Source of the DNA: Chrysogorgia sp. JL179-B06 | Lineage: Eukaryota; Cnidaria; Anthozoa; Scleralcyonacea; Chrysogorgiidae | Length of the DNA stretch: 64,000 bases | Direction of reading: 5' to 3' | NCBI GenBank assembly: GCA_035772405.1 | Contig: JAYKKM010000010.1 | Coordinates: forward strand, 1,135,501 to 1,199,500 | In this document: piece by piece, positions 17,308 through 26,694 of the stretch | Layout: every line of letters begins with the position of its first letter | How positions within the stretch are numbered: position 1 is the stretch's first letter | The notes under the pieces: model-generated | The model's database searches: none | Told to the model about the DNA's origin: nothing | What the model saw: the letters and a program-made list of their open reading frames with translations, nothing else | Position numbers and translations under genes: made by a program

Positions 17308-18681
17308 ATGGCTGAAGGTGGGGGAGATTACGACAAGATCGAGATGGAGGACTTCGATAAGTACAAAGACACGAGTGTTGAGCAACTAGAAGGAGAGCTC
17401 ACCAAGACTGATGAGTGGATCAGCAAGACAACCCTCGAGCACAACACGAGTGAGATGTCGAGAGACGTTCGTGTTAATTATGACAACTATCTCGACGACG
17501 CAAAAAAGATAAGAAGTGAGCTAGCTAGAAGGCGAGGTGGGAAAAAAGAGACGTCATTTATCGACACTGACGATGGTAAGACGGTGACAATAAGGGGCAC
17601 CAACACAGAAGTCCCAACGTTTGGTGTCGACGATTTACCATCGAATCCTGAGAACCAAATTTTGATAAGCTTAGAAAAGTTCATTAGTAATGAAACTGGG
17701 GTGCGGTTCAAGCTTGACATTCGTGACTCCGACGTGTCAGCGCTGCGACTCAGAACATCAATAAGCAAGAATAACAATATGTTATTCAAACCTAAGCTCG
17801 TTAGTAACGAACTTGGTAAAGAGCAAATAGTTCTCAAACGTGGGGAGGGTGGTGTTCTGCAGTACAACGAAGCTAAGGTTGCGCAACGTGCAGTTGACCA
17901 ATTTAAAGACTTTTTGTATAGAATCGAAGTCAGCTCGAGAGACCGTGAGGAAACTGCGAGGAGTCAACCATTGTTGAACACCACACACACGGAACACGTC
18001 GACAAACCCAGACTAACGCCAAACGAGAACCGTGATCTGAGTGGCGCGCTCAATCCAAGTGAGAATGTGTTGCGTGAGTCAAGAGTAGGTGACACTGGTG
18101 CGCTGCAAATACAAGCAGACCATCTTCAAGAAGTGATAGACAAAGCGAGCGAAAGAATGGCAGAGCTTGAGGGTGGAGAGTACACTGATCCACACGAAAG
18201 AGTGGTTGGGCTTAGACAAACTAGAGGTAGACAGCATGCGTTTGATGAGCTTATTGGTTTGCGTGAAAGAGTGAGTGAACTTAGACAAGCCAAAGAAGAA
18301 GTCTTAGAGCAACGGCAAATAGAAGAGGTTAGAGAGCAACAAGAAGTCGACATTGACAGATTGCAGAAGTTCAAGAAGTGGGCTAAAGAAAATATAGTTG
18401 GGTTGAGCGCTGTAGCAATTTCAATGGCTGGGATTATAACAACTATTATTATCGCTGGTAGATCCGCTGTTATGAGAGGCGCTATGGCTACGAGGTCGTT
18501 CGCACAAGCTGTTAAGAACGCGATCACGAAGATGGGTCCATGGGCTGTTGGGCTGGCTAATTTAGTTTATAATGCGTTGACGTTGGGTGCGAAGGGTCTC
18601 GCATGGTTGGCTCAAAATCTGTGGGTACTCGTGGTGGTACTTGCGTGGTTTGCTTATGATTATTACAAGCTAAAACAGTAG
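17308..18681 (+). CDS. Acidic coiled-coil membrane protein, copy 2 (457 aa)
   Basis: A longer paralogue of the preceding gene with the same start (MAEGGG) and nearly the same C-terminal hydrophobic region, plus an extra N-terminal domain of about 150 residues containing ETSFIDTDDGKTVTIRGTN. The 5' flank repeats the last tens of bases of the integrase gene, so the duplication carried part of that gene with it. Polinton 2 has both copies, broken. Polinton 3 has a single copy. Confidence 0.8.
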   Translation: MAEGGGDYDKIEMEDFDKYKDTSVEQLEGELTKTDEWISKTTLEHNTSEMSRDVRVNYDNYLDDAKKIRSELARRRGGKKETSFIDTDDGKTVTIRGTNTEVPTFGVDDLPSNPENQILISLEKFISNETGVRFKLDIRDSDVSALRLRTSISKNNNMLFKPKLVSNELGKEQIVLKRGEGGVLQYNEAKVAQRAVDQFKDFLYRIEVSSRDREETARSQPLLNTTHTEHVDKPRLTPNENRDLSGALNPSENVLRESRVGDTGALQIQADHLQEVIDKASERMAELEGGEYTDPHERVVGLRQTRGRQHAFDELIGLRERVSELRQAKEEVLEQRQIEEVREQQEVDIDRLQKFKKWAKENIVGLSAVAISMAGIITTIIIAGRSAVMRGAMATRSFAQAVKNAITKMGPWAVGLANLVYNALTLGAKGLAWLAQNLWVLVVVLAWFAYDYYKLKQ

Positions 18682-18703
18682 CGATAAAACATATGTAAAG
18701 TAT

Positions 18704-19942
18704 ATGAACGTCACGTCAGCAGAGTTGAGCCCTGGTTTTAGACGAGCGACCATGGGTGGCATAAAAGGGGTGAGAACGCAACACGTAATCACGTTGAACC
18801 CCAATAAAGTTAGTCCTGGTGAGGAACTTTACGTTGACATACCAAAGCTCAAGGTTAGTAGCTGTTTGGTGCCTGGATCGTTGGGTTTAGTGTTCGACTT
18901 TAAAAATGCAAACGCCAAAAGCTGGTTCTTGAACAATGTCAGCAAGTTGTTGGTTGAGAAGCTTGTTGTAAGACTAGCTGGGGAAACTGTGTATGACAAC
19001 AATGGGGAGAATTACACTGGTGTTTATCGCGACCTTTGGGAAAGTGTTACTGCGCGAGACCAAATGATTGACTATGGTATTGGTGGTGAGAACTTGAGAA
19101 AGCTAGTTTCTAAGGATGACAGTGGTGCGACGAGTGGGAATGTTACTAAAGTTAGCGACGCGTTAATGTTTGGTGTGATTGGAACGAAACTGCGGATTAA
19201 GCTTGGCAAGATCATGAATGACCATGGGTTGTACGCTCCTTTTAGCATGAACAACAACTTGCAGTACGTGATCACACTTCCGAAGGCCACAGACATCATG
19301 GTGGCACAATCCGGTAGCGCTGTGGGCGGATACACTCTGGAGAACCTCGAGCTTGAGTATGAGACGATTGATAACCAGGAGCTCGCTGACGAAATAGCGT
19401 CGGGTTACGCAAGTGGTCGTAGTTTGTCATATGAGCACGTTACATTGATGAAAACCACCGAATGGGATAAAGGTACGACCATTGTGAATGAAAACATTAA
19501 TCTTCCAAGAAAAAGCATGAAGGCAATTGTGTTGCTATTCACGAATAAGGTGCGAACAGACAGCGAGGAGTTTCTTTACCCAAATATTGATAGTGTTAGA
19601 GTCACAATTGAAGGTGTGCCAAATAGTGTGTACTCACAAGGCGTCCCAAAGTCAAAGTTCTATGCAGAAGCGAAACGATTGTTTGGGTTGGGTGAAGAAC
19701 ATGCTCAGTTCATGACCATACAGAAGTTCTATAAAGATGGCTTTGCGTTAGTCATCGACTTGAGGAGTGTTCAAGATAATCGCAATGTCGCCACTGGCAA
19801 GAACATTGTAAACACACAATCCGGTGTGCTTCTTGAGATCACTAAGAAAGCGACGACTGCAAATGTCATGTGCAGGGTGTTTGTGATAAGTGATGGGTTG
19901 GTCAACTTCATGAACAATGGGTTGCAGTCAATCCAGTATTAA
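18704..19942 (+). CDS. mcp: Major capsid protein, double jelly roll (Polinton 1)
   Basis: 412 aa, with the position and sequence type of Polinton/adintovirus major capsid proteins, which trimerise into pseudo-hexameric capsomers. Blocks conserved in all three elements include HVITLNPNKVSPGEELY, LENLELEYETIDNQEL, SKDDSGATSG and the C-terminal SIQY. It lies directly before the packaging ATPase. The fold is assigned from family resemblance and context, not from a visible catalytic motif. Confidence 0.88.
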   Translation: MNVTSAELSPGFRRATMGGIKGVRTQHVITLNPNKVSPGEELYVDIPKLKVSSCLVPGSLGLVFDFKNANAKSWFLNNVSKLLVEKLVVRLAGETVYDNNGENYTGVYRDLWESVTARDQMIDYGIGGENLRKLVSKDDSGATSGNVTKVSDALMFGVIGTKLRIKLGKIMNDHGLYAPFSMNNNLQYVITLPKATDIMVAQSGSAVGGYTLENLELEYETIDNQELADEIASGYASGRSLSYEHVTLMKTTEWDKGTTIVNENINLPRKSMKAIVLLFTNKVRTDSEEFLYPNIDSVRVTIEGVPNSVYSQGVPKSKFYAEAKRLFGLGEEHAQFMTIQKFYKDGFALVIDLRSVQDNRNVATGKNIVNTQSGVLLEITKKATTANVMCRVFVISDGLVNFMNNGLQSIQY

Positions 19943-19957
19943 ATCAAACGTGAGTTA

Positions 19958-20558
19958 ATGGAGACTCCGTTTAATATGCTAATTGTTGGTATGACAGCTT
20001 GTGGTAAGACGCATTATTTGCTGGAAACATTAGAATCTGAGTACTTTAGTAAATTTGACTACATTGTGTTGATTTGTCCTACTTTCGAGTGGAACAAAGC
20101 GTATCAAGATTGGAAATATGTGCGCGACCCTGACGTGTTAGCGATAGACTGCGCGCAAGACAGTGTCGACGCTGTTCTCAAGTGTGTAACAAATGTTTTT
20201 TAAAGGCACTAACACTCTGATTGTGTTGGACGACTGTGCAAGTGGGCAGGACGTCAAGAATAGGACTAGTCAGTTGGTCAACTTGGCTTTTAGTGCGCGA
20301 CATTTTATGTTGAGCGTTATTGTCATCACACAACAACTGACGTCGATCGCAAAACCGTATAGAGAAAACATTAGTAAGCTCATTTGCTTTTACTGTCCGA
20401 GCAGAAGTGATATGAAGGTTGTTATTGACGATTACCTTGGACACATTAGCAAAGAAGAAGTGTCAGCGATTGTAACCGCATTAAAAAATAATAAGTACGC
20501 TAGACTTGAAATCTCACTGCGCTACCCATACAGTCACGAAGTTGTTATTCCGCAATAA
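19958..20558 (+). pseudogene. Packaging ATPase (A32/FtsK-HerA type), frameshifted (Polinton 1)
   Basis: Two overlapping frames of one gene. The first (19958-20203) has Walker A GMTACGKT (residues 11-18). The second (about 20193-20558) has Walker B LIVLDDC, TQQLTSIAKPYR and the conserved tail. The break is one extra T in a run of six at 20196-20201, where Polinton 2 has a run of four in a slightly different context with the frame open. The protein would power genome packaging. A programmed shift cannot be excluded, but the Polinton 3 homologue is a single open frame. Confidence 0.88.
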
Positions 20559-20561
20559 AAT

Positions 20562-21074
20562 ATGGGTATAAGTAATAACGCGATGGTGAAACGCAAAAGT
20601 GAAGAAAATCCCGCGGTTGAGGAACTAGTTCAGGACACTGATGATACTTCGACTGTGGAAGACAACATTGACGTTAGAAGAGCCGAACTTATTAGACTGT
20701 CTGGCGATGGTGTGGTAAGCCAATCTGAAGCGTACATTAAAAAAGCGTCCGCAAAGGTTATCGACAAGATATGGCGCCAATATGAGTTGAAGAGAATGGA
20801 AATTGCAAACGCTTTTCTCACCGACTTGTTAATCAGCAAATTCGCTAGCTTACTGGATGGGTTGAACGCTATTGAAAACCCTGACGAACTAAATGACGAG
20901 TTGCAAAAAGACCCGCTATTAAAGAAAGACGTTGAGAGCATTGTCGCGATTGTGACACCGTACGTGCCTTTCTTGGGCTTGTTGTCGGGAGGAATCACAA
21001 CGTCGAAATATGTGTACGATCACCATTTTAGAAAAGAGGCGACAAACGCTGAAAATAGTGAACAAACGGACTAA
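20562..21074 (+). CDS. Conserved 170-aa element protein
   Basis: Acidic N-terminus, a central helical region (LSGDGVVSQSEAYIKKASAK) and a hydrophobic C-terminal segment (PYVPFLGLLSGGITTSKYVY). No family is recognised. Homologues are at 26182-26691 and 42423-42893, always next to the ATPase. Its last 65 or so codons lie inside the right terminal repeat, so an inverted duplicate of its 3' end sits beside PolB at the left end. Confidence 0.85.
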   Translation: MGISNNAMVKRKSEENPAVEELVQDTDDTSTVEDNIDVRRAELIRLSGDGVVSQSEAYIKKASAKVIDKIWRQYELKRMEIANAFLTDLLISKFASLLDGLNAIENPDELNDELQKDPLLKKDVESIVAIVTPYVPFLGLLSGGITTSKYVYDHHFRKEATNAENSEQTD

Positions 21075-21835
21075 TCTATTATTAACAGGTGGCAATAATC
21101 TAATTTGCATAACAGGTGGCAATTTTATCACGCGTGAGACACTTTTACGATACATAAATTTGACAAATTTGTGAAAATGTTGAAACGACACTTTCTATTT
21201 TTTAAATGTGATTTGACAAATTTGTGAAAATGTGATTTGACAAATTTGTGAAAATGTTGAAACGACACTTTCTATTTTTTAAAATGTGATTTGACAAATT
21301 TGTGAAAATGTTGAAACGACACTTTCTATTTTTTAAATATGATTCGACAAATTTGTGAAAATGTTGAAATGACACTCTCTATTTTCTAATATGTGGGAGT
21401 GAGCTCGTACCACATTTTATTTTTTTAACACGCGAAAATGTTGAAATGACACTTTCTATTTTTTCCTAAATGTAATTTGACATAAATTTGTGAGAATTTT
21501 GAAACGACGCTCTCTATTTTTTTTAAATATGGCTGAAATGGTGCCAAATTTAGTGAGAGTCGTTATTTAGTATAAATTTGGTATTGTTTCGCTAGTCTCG
21601 CGTGTGTTTGACATCAATTTAGTAGAAAATGTGCGAGGGATGTCTAGATTGACTAACGATCGTTGTAGTAGTATAGCAACTAGGGCTGCGAGCTTATTCG
21701 ACGTCAATCGTGAATATAAACACCAAAACATCGCCAAATTTGTCGAGTCGTGACTTGACCAAATTTGGTGACGTTTTGGTGTTTATATTCACGGTTGAGG
21801 TCGATTGAGCTCGCAGCCCTAGTTGCTATACTACT
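20875..21835 (-). repeat. Polinton 1 right terminal inverted repeat
   Basis: Inverted copy of 3049-4010. It ends in a 169-bp palindrome (21667-21835) and includes the 3' end of the 170-aa gene at its inner side. From 21075 outward it has no gene. The minus-strand open frame at 20919-21191 is only the mirror of the left repeat. Confidence 0.93.
21667..21835. repeat. Terminal palindrome, Polinton 1 right end
   Basis: AGTAGTATAGCAACTAGGGC at 21667 is repeated inverted ending at 21835. The arms hold the same ATATAAACACCAAAAC and CCAAATTTG elements as the left end. It can form a long imperfect hairpin. Confidence 0.9.
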
Positions 21836-21841
21836 TAAGAT
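21836..21841. repeat. 6-bp target-site duplication TAAGAT (right of Polinton 1)
   Basis: Second copy of the hexamer at 3043-3048, directly after the last base of the right terminal repeat. Confidence 0.95.
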
Positions 21842-22430
21842 AACAAGTGTAACTAAAATAACTAGAATAATTAAGATAACTAGCTAGTATAACTAATGTA
21901 ACTAAGATAACTAGTATAACTAATGTAACTAAGATAACTAGTATACTAATGTAACTAAGATAACTAGTATAACTAATGTAACTAATATAACTAAGATAAC
22001 TACTGTTAGTAAGTGCTGCGCAGAGTTCTGTGCAATTTTGGAGTGCTGAGAACAACCGGATGTCGAGAGCTGAACGCAAGTAAGAGGAGTTCTTATCAGA
22101 AGTGAAATGCCGCCTCAGGAGTGGTATAACCAGTATAACTAAGAATAATTAATAATATTAACTATGAAGTAAGATAACTAATATGTATAACTAGAATAAC
22201 TAAGATAACTAGTATAACTAAGATAACTAATGTAACTAAGGTAACTAGTATATAACTAAAATAACTAATATAACTAAAATAACTAATATAACTAGAATAA
22301 CTAAGATAACTAGTATAACTAAGATAACTAGTATAACTAAGATAACTATAGTATAACTCTAATATAACTGCAGTATAACTAATAACTAAGATAACCCTAT
22401 AACCCAAGAAAAGTTGATGTAGATAAGGTG
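21836..22430. repeat. 9-bp satellite TAACTAAGA/TAACTAGTA, first copy
   Basis: An imperfect 9-bp array, interrupted at about 22015-22130 by a unique stretch. It forms the right half of the repeat unit into which Polinton 1 inserted. The same sequence recurs at 23409-24003. Long minus-strand open frames here (SYLSYTSYLS-type) are translations of the 9-bp unit and are not genes. Confidence 0.85.
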
Positions 22431-22542
22431 GGGATAATCAGGACAATAAGGAAGACTATGTACCTCATGTGGTGACCGATACATGAAACACCAACCGACC
22501 TGGTAACTAATGACGCAACTCACGTATATACTGTATTACCAA

Positions 22543-22885
22543 CTGATAAACGCCCTCAGTGACAATTTGTATTTGACGAAGCCCAAGCTAGTACAACGAT
22601 CGAGAACGAACCTTTTAACTACCACAGCTTTTCAACCCTACACTCATGGCACGACGCGTTGGACTTTCCCGAACAAACAACACTTTGGTAAGCAATCACT
22701 TAAATTTTCTTTCCTTACAGTTACACGCATATTTTGTTTACTCCGCGCATTATTATTTATCTTCCAACGAAAAAACATCAACTGCCAACCCGATACCCTG
22801 CTGAAGAGACCAATAAAGGTCGAAATCGTACAGGGTTATCCCGCATGTTATGCTATGCACTATACAATTATACGCATCATTATAC
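22543..22885. repeat. Dispersed host repeat, copy B (truncated)
   Basis: Matches 1097-1433 up to the TATACGCATC junction, where it switches to unrelated sequence (about 22886-23010) and then to satellite. It keeps the GTAAGC...TTACAG intron-like signals. I do not call a gene. Confidence 0.6.
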
Positions 22886-23408
22886 GCATCATCGTTAATG
22901 GCGACCATTTATTAATTGGTTGTTATAACCATTTACAACTGTTTGTCTCAGATCCACATTTCAACCATTTTTTTTTGCTTGAAATAACCATTTCGTTTTT
23001 ACAGTGTACACTTATAGTTTTGACAACCGACGGATAATAGCGCAAATATCATAACACCATGTGTTAAGCATTGTCCAAAGAGCAAATTTCATGCCGTTGG
23101 CCTTTAGCTTTTGCTGCTAAACCCTTCCCCCTTAACTTCTACATTATTACACCGTACAGTCTTGCTATTTGACAGTTAATTTAGCAACGCGACACACAAC
23201 GTAGAAAGCACTGTCCAAATAAAGAGCAGATTACATGCCGTTGGCCTTTAGGTTTGATATCTTCGTGTATTATCTACATATTCTACACGTAATATTAAAC
23301 TTACAATACTCACTATCTTAAACTCCGGTTATTTACCTTACTATCCCCTAAACACACGGACTAATCCCCCCTCACCACTTAGATAACTGGTATAACCTGT
23401 GGTATAAC

Positions 23409-24003
23409 TAAGATAACAAGTGTAACTAAAATAACTAGAATAATTAAGATAACTAGCTAGTATAACTAATGTAACTAAGATAACTAGTATAACTAATGTA
23501 ACTAAGATAACTAGTATACTAATGTAACTAAGATAACTAGTATAACTAATGTAACTAATATAACTAAGATAACTACTGTTAGTAAGTGCTGCGCAGAGTT
23601 CTGTGCAATTTTGGAGTGCTGAGAACAACCGGATGTCGAGAGCTGAACGCAAGTAAGAGGAGTTCTTATCAGAAGTGAAATGCCGCCTCAGGAGTGGTAT
23701 AACCAGTATAACTAAGAATAATTAATAATATTAACTATGAACTAAGATAACTAATATGTATAACTAGAATAACTAAGATAACTAGTATAACTAAGATAAC
23801 TAATGTAACTAAGGTAACTAGTATATAACTAAAATAACTAATATAACTAAAATAACTAATATAACTAGAATAACTAAGATAACTAGTATAACTAAGATAA
23901 CTAGTATAACTAAGATAACTATAGTATAACTCTAATATAACTGCAGTATAACTAATAACTAAGATAACCCTATAACCCAAGAAAAGTTGATGTAGATAAG
24001 GTG
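23409..24003. repeat. 9-bp satellite, second copy with empty Polinton site
   Basis: Near-identical to 21836-22430. It begins with the single TAAGAT hexamer at 23409-23414 that marks the unoccupied insertion site. Confidence 0.85.
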
Positions 24004-24115
24004 GGGATAATCAGGACAATAAGGAAGACTATGTACCTCATGTGGTGACCGATACATGAAACACCAACCGACCTGGTAACTAATGACGCAACTCACGTAT
24101 ATACTGTATTACCAA

Positions 24116-24640
24116 CTGATAAACGCCCTCAGTGACAATTTGTATTTGACGAAGCCCAAGCTAGTACAACGATCGAGAACGAACCTTTTAACTACCACAG
24201 CTTTTCAACCCTACACTCATGGCACGACGCGTTGGACTTTCCCGAACAAACAACACTTTGGTAAGCAATCACTTAAATTTTCTTTCCTTACAGTTACACG
24301 CATATTTTGTTTACTCCGCGCATTATTATTTATCTTCCAACGAAAAAACATCAACTGCCAACCCGATACCCTGCTGAAGAGACCAATAAAGGTCGAAATC
24401 GTACAGGGTTATCCCGCATGTTATGCTATGCACTATACAATTATACGCATCTTTACTCTCTGTTTCTGTATTTTATTCATACCTTTTATTCAGTTTACAC
24501 TGCATGTCCAGCGCGCGTTGCAATATGATACGTATTATAGTCAGTGGCTAAATGCGCCTATTGTTACAATCCCCGTCCCCATAGTTTTCTACATTTACAT
24601 ATACAGGACTGAGGACATCATTGTGGTTCCCATTACCTAC
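24116..24640. repeat. Dispersed host repeat, copy C
   Basis: Near-identical to 1097-1620 and diverging after CATTACCTACT. Beyond it, 24645-24740 is AT-rich sequence without features. An open frame spans it as in copy A, but no family is recognised. Confidence 0.55.
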
Positions 24641-24744
24641 TTCTCTTACTATATATTATTTATAAATAATTCTTCCCTTTAATCATTTATTTATATATAA
24701 TGAAAAATATAACAACTATTTTGCTAAATAATAAATTTACATTT

Positions 24745-24985
24745 GGCGCCCCATAGGATGGCACAGACTTTCATGTCTGAAACCAAATGGTTAGAGTTGT
24801 TGAAATGGCGGGCTACAGGTTTGTCACCATCATTGATCCTCACGGAACGAAGATGTTCAGCAAACCTGTCTGAAAGGCGTCGCCCAGTTTTACCGATGTT
24901 TATCGCAAGAAATGCAATAAATTATGTTGGTGGACGTGCATGAAAAAGCATGACGGATTGTGTGGTCGAATTTGGGGGAAGTAAT
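24745..24985 (-). pseudogene. Penelope-like GIY-YIG endonuclease fragment
   Basis: On the minus strand two frames give STNIIYCISCDKH, then after a shift IGKTGRRLSDRFAEHLRSVR and the tail ARHFNNSNHLVSDMKVCAI. This is the GIY-YIG nuclease domain typical of Penelope-like elements and related retroelements. It is frameshifted and partial. It directly follows a LINE-type reverse transcriptase piece on the same strand. Confidence 0.75.
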
Positions 24986-25503
24986 AACTGCAGTGGTTAT
25001 ACATCTTATAAAAAAGACCGTCCATCCATACAGTATCGAACGCTTTGGCCGAGTCAAGGAAGCAACAATAAACTTTGCTTCCACGCTCGGTGTTGTGAAG
25101 AATGGCCTCCTGAAGGGACATGCTTGCGTCTATACAGCTTTTTTCCTTCTGGTAAGCAAATTGTAAACAATTTGGAAAGTCTTTTCGCTCGAAAAAAGGC
25201 ATCCATCTGATTAAAATCAATCTTTCGAAGATTTTGGAGAGTACATTTGTCAGAGTAATTCCTCTGTAGCTGTCCTTGTTATAACGATTTTTCTTGTTTA
25301 TTTTGTACAAGGATATAATGTTTCCCACTGTAACAACATTCGGGACTGTTTCTAGTGCCGTGATAGCGTTGAGTATCGTTGTAAGTGTAGTTGTTAATGC
25401 GGTCCCGCCATATTTAATGTGCTCGTATGTCAAACCATCTGGACCAGAGGTCTTCCCATTTGGCAATTTAACAATAATACTGTTGACTTCTTCAATCGTA
25501 AAC
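24985..25503 (-). pseudogene. LINE-type reverse transcriptase fragment
   Basis: The minus strand encodes GKTSGPDGLTYEHIKYGG, SYRGITLTNVLSKIFERL, a FAYQKEKSCIDA block and motif A in FLDSAKAFDTVW, as in non-LTR retrotransposon reverse transcriptases. The YxDD motif is not reached. The fragment is cut at 25503 by the left end of Polinton 2. The remainder should lie beyond the right end of Polinton 2, outside this window. Confidence 0.82.
25498..25503. repeat. Probable target-site hexamer GTAAAC (left of Polinton 2)
   Basis: These six bases precede the first base of the Polinton 2 terminal repeat. By analogy with the other two elements they should recur after its right end, which is outside the window. 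Confidence 0.6.
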
Positions 25504-25676
25504 AGTAGTATAGAGAGTGGGGGTTCGAGCTCAACCGATGTCAGCCATAAATATAAATACCAAAACATCACCAAATTTGTGCCAAATCGCGATTCGACAA
25601 AATTTGGTGTTGTTTTGGTACATCCACATTTACGGATAACATCGAATAAGCTCGAACCCCCACTCTCTATACTACT
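25504..25676. repeat. Terminal palindrome, Polinton 2 left end
   Basis: AGTAGTATAGAGAGTGGGGG at 25504 is repeated inverted ending at 25676. The stem sequence after AGTAGTATAG differs from that of Polinton 1 but is again self-complementary. The inner arms carry similar AAATACCAAAAC and CCAAATTTG elements. Confidence 0.9.
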
Positions 25677-26430
25677 ATGGCGGTCGTTAATTGAGCTAAA
25701 CACCCCTCACGTTTTCCACTCAATTGATGTCAAACACGCGCGAGACTCACGAAACAATACCAAATTTATACCAAATCACGATTTTGCTTAATTTGGTGTC
25801 ATTTCAGTCACATTTTAAAAAATAGAAAGTGTCGTTTCAACATTTTCACAAATTTATGTCAAATCACATTTAGGAAAAATAGTCGTTTCAACATTTTCAC
25901 AGGTTTACGTCACATTTAGGAAAAATAGTCGTTTCAACATTTTCACAAATTTATGTCACATTTAAAAAATAGAAAGTGTCGTTTCAACACTTTCACAAAT
26001 TTATGTCAAATCACATTTAGGAAAATAACCGTTTCAGCATTTTCACAAATTTGTCAAATCACATTTAAGAAAATAGTCATTTCAACGCTTTTACAAATTT
26101 ATGTATCGTAAAAGTGTCTCACGCGTGATAAAATTGCCACCTGTTATGCAAATTAGATTATTGCCACCTGTTAATAATAGATTAGTCCGTTTGTACGTTA
26201 CTTTCAGTGTTTGTCGCCTCGCTTCTAAAATGGTGATCGTATACATATTTCGACGTTGTGATTCCTCCCGACAACAAACCCAAGAAAGGCACATACGGTG
26301 TCACAACCGCGACAATGCTCTCAACGTCTTTCTTTAGTAGCGAGTCTTTTTGCAACTCATCATTTAGTTCGTCAGGGTTCTCGATAGCGTTCAACCCATC
26401 TAATAAGCTAGCGAATTTGCTGATTAGCAA
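25504..26430 (+). repeat. Polinton 2 left terminal repeat (presumed)
   Basis: Begins AGTAGTATAGAGAGTGGGGG and includes a 173-bp terminal palindrome (25504-25676), degenerate repeats of GTTTCAACATTTTCACAAAT (25810-26100) and, by analogy with Polinton 1, the 3' end of the 170-aa gene. The partner repeat is outside the window. No gene lies between 25504 and 26181. Confidence 0.75.
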
Positions 26431-26691
26431 GTCGGTGAGAAAAGCGTTTGCAATTTCCATTCTCTTCAACTCATATTGATGCCATATCTTATCGATAACC
26501 TTTGCGGACGCTTTTTTAATATACGCCTCAGATTGGGTTATCGTACCATCACCAGACAGTCTAACAAGTTCGGCTCTTCTAGCGTCAATATCGTCTTCTG
26601 TCGAAGTGTCAGCGGTTTCCTCAACTAATTCCTCAATCGTAGGGTTTTCCTCACTTTTGCGTTTCACCATCACGCTATTACTTATACCCAT
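26182..26691 (-). CDS. Conserved 170-aa-type protein (Polinton 2), 169 aa
   Basis: An open homologue of 20562-21074 with the same acidic start, SGDGTITQSEAYIKKASAK core and hydrophobic PYVPFLGLLSGGITTSKYVY tail. It is one of the few Polinton 2 genes without a visible break. The function is unknown. It lies 3 bp from the ATPase remnant. Confidence 0.82.
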   Translation of the reverse strand: MGISNSVMVKRKSEENPTIEELVEETADTSTEDDIDARRAELVRLSGDGTITQSEAYIKKASAKVIDKIWHQYELKRMEIANAFLTDLLISKFASLLDGLNAIENPDELNDELQKDSLLKKDVESIVAVVTPYVPFLGLLSGGITTSKYVYDHHFRSEATNTESNVQTD

Positions 26692-26694
26692 ATT

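Larger units (their letters stand above)
3049..21835. mobile_element. Polinton 1: complete Polinton/Maverick (adintovirus-type) element
   Basis: An 18,787-bp element with terminal inverted repeats of about 960 bp starting AGTAGTATAG, a 6-bp target duplication and the full Polinton core: protein-primed PolB, chromodomain integrase, packaging ATPase, major capsid and penton-like proteins. Gene order from the left is PolB, zinc-ribbon protein, three small membrane proteins (all minus), then zinc-finger protein and thymidine kinase (plus), then the Bro-N nuclease-like protein, a small basic protein, a myristoylated protein, the fibre-like protein and the 496-aa protein (minus), then penton, integrase, two related membrane proteins, major capsid, ATPase and a 170-aa protein (plus). 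Only the ATPase is visibly broken, so the insertion is probably fairly recent. Confidence 0.96.
22440..24013. repeat. 1,573-bp tandem duplication of host repeat
   Basis: Sequence around 21836-22880 recurs 1,573 bp to the right (for example 22162 against 23735 and 22510 against 24083), and 23015-23408 matches about 2643-3042 left of Polinton 1. The second copy therefore contains the locus without the element: one TAAGAT at 23409-23414 joined directly to the sequence that flanks Polinton 1 on both sides. Confidence 0.88.

Noticed and set aside
20193..20558. Programmed +1 frameshift in the Polinton 1 ATPase
   Set aside because: The Polinton 3 homologue is one frame and the Polinton 2 copy breaks elsewhere. 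Simple mutation at a T run explains it better, though read-level proof is lacking.
21831..22407. Minus-strand open frames rich in S, Y, L and V (also 23341-23980)
   Set aside because: They are translations of the 9-bp TAACTAAGA/TAACTAGTA satellite, which stays open because nine is a multiple of three.
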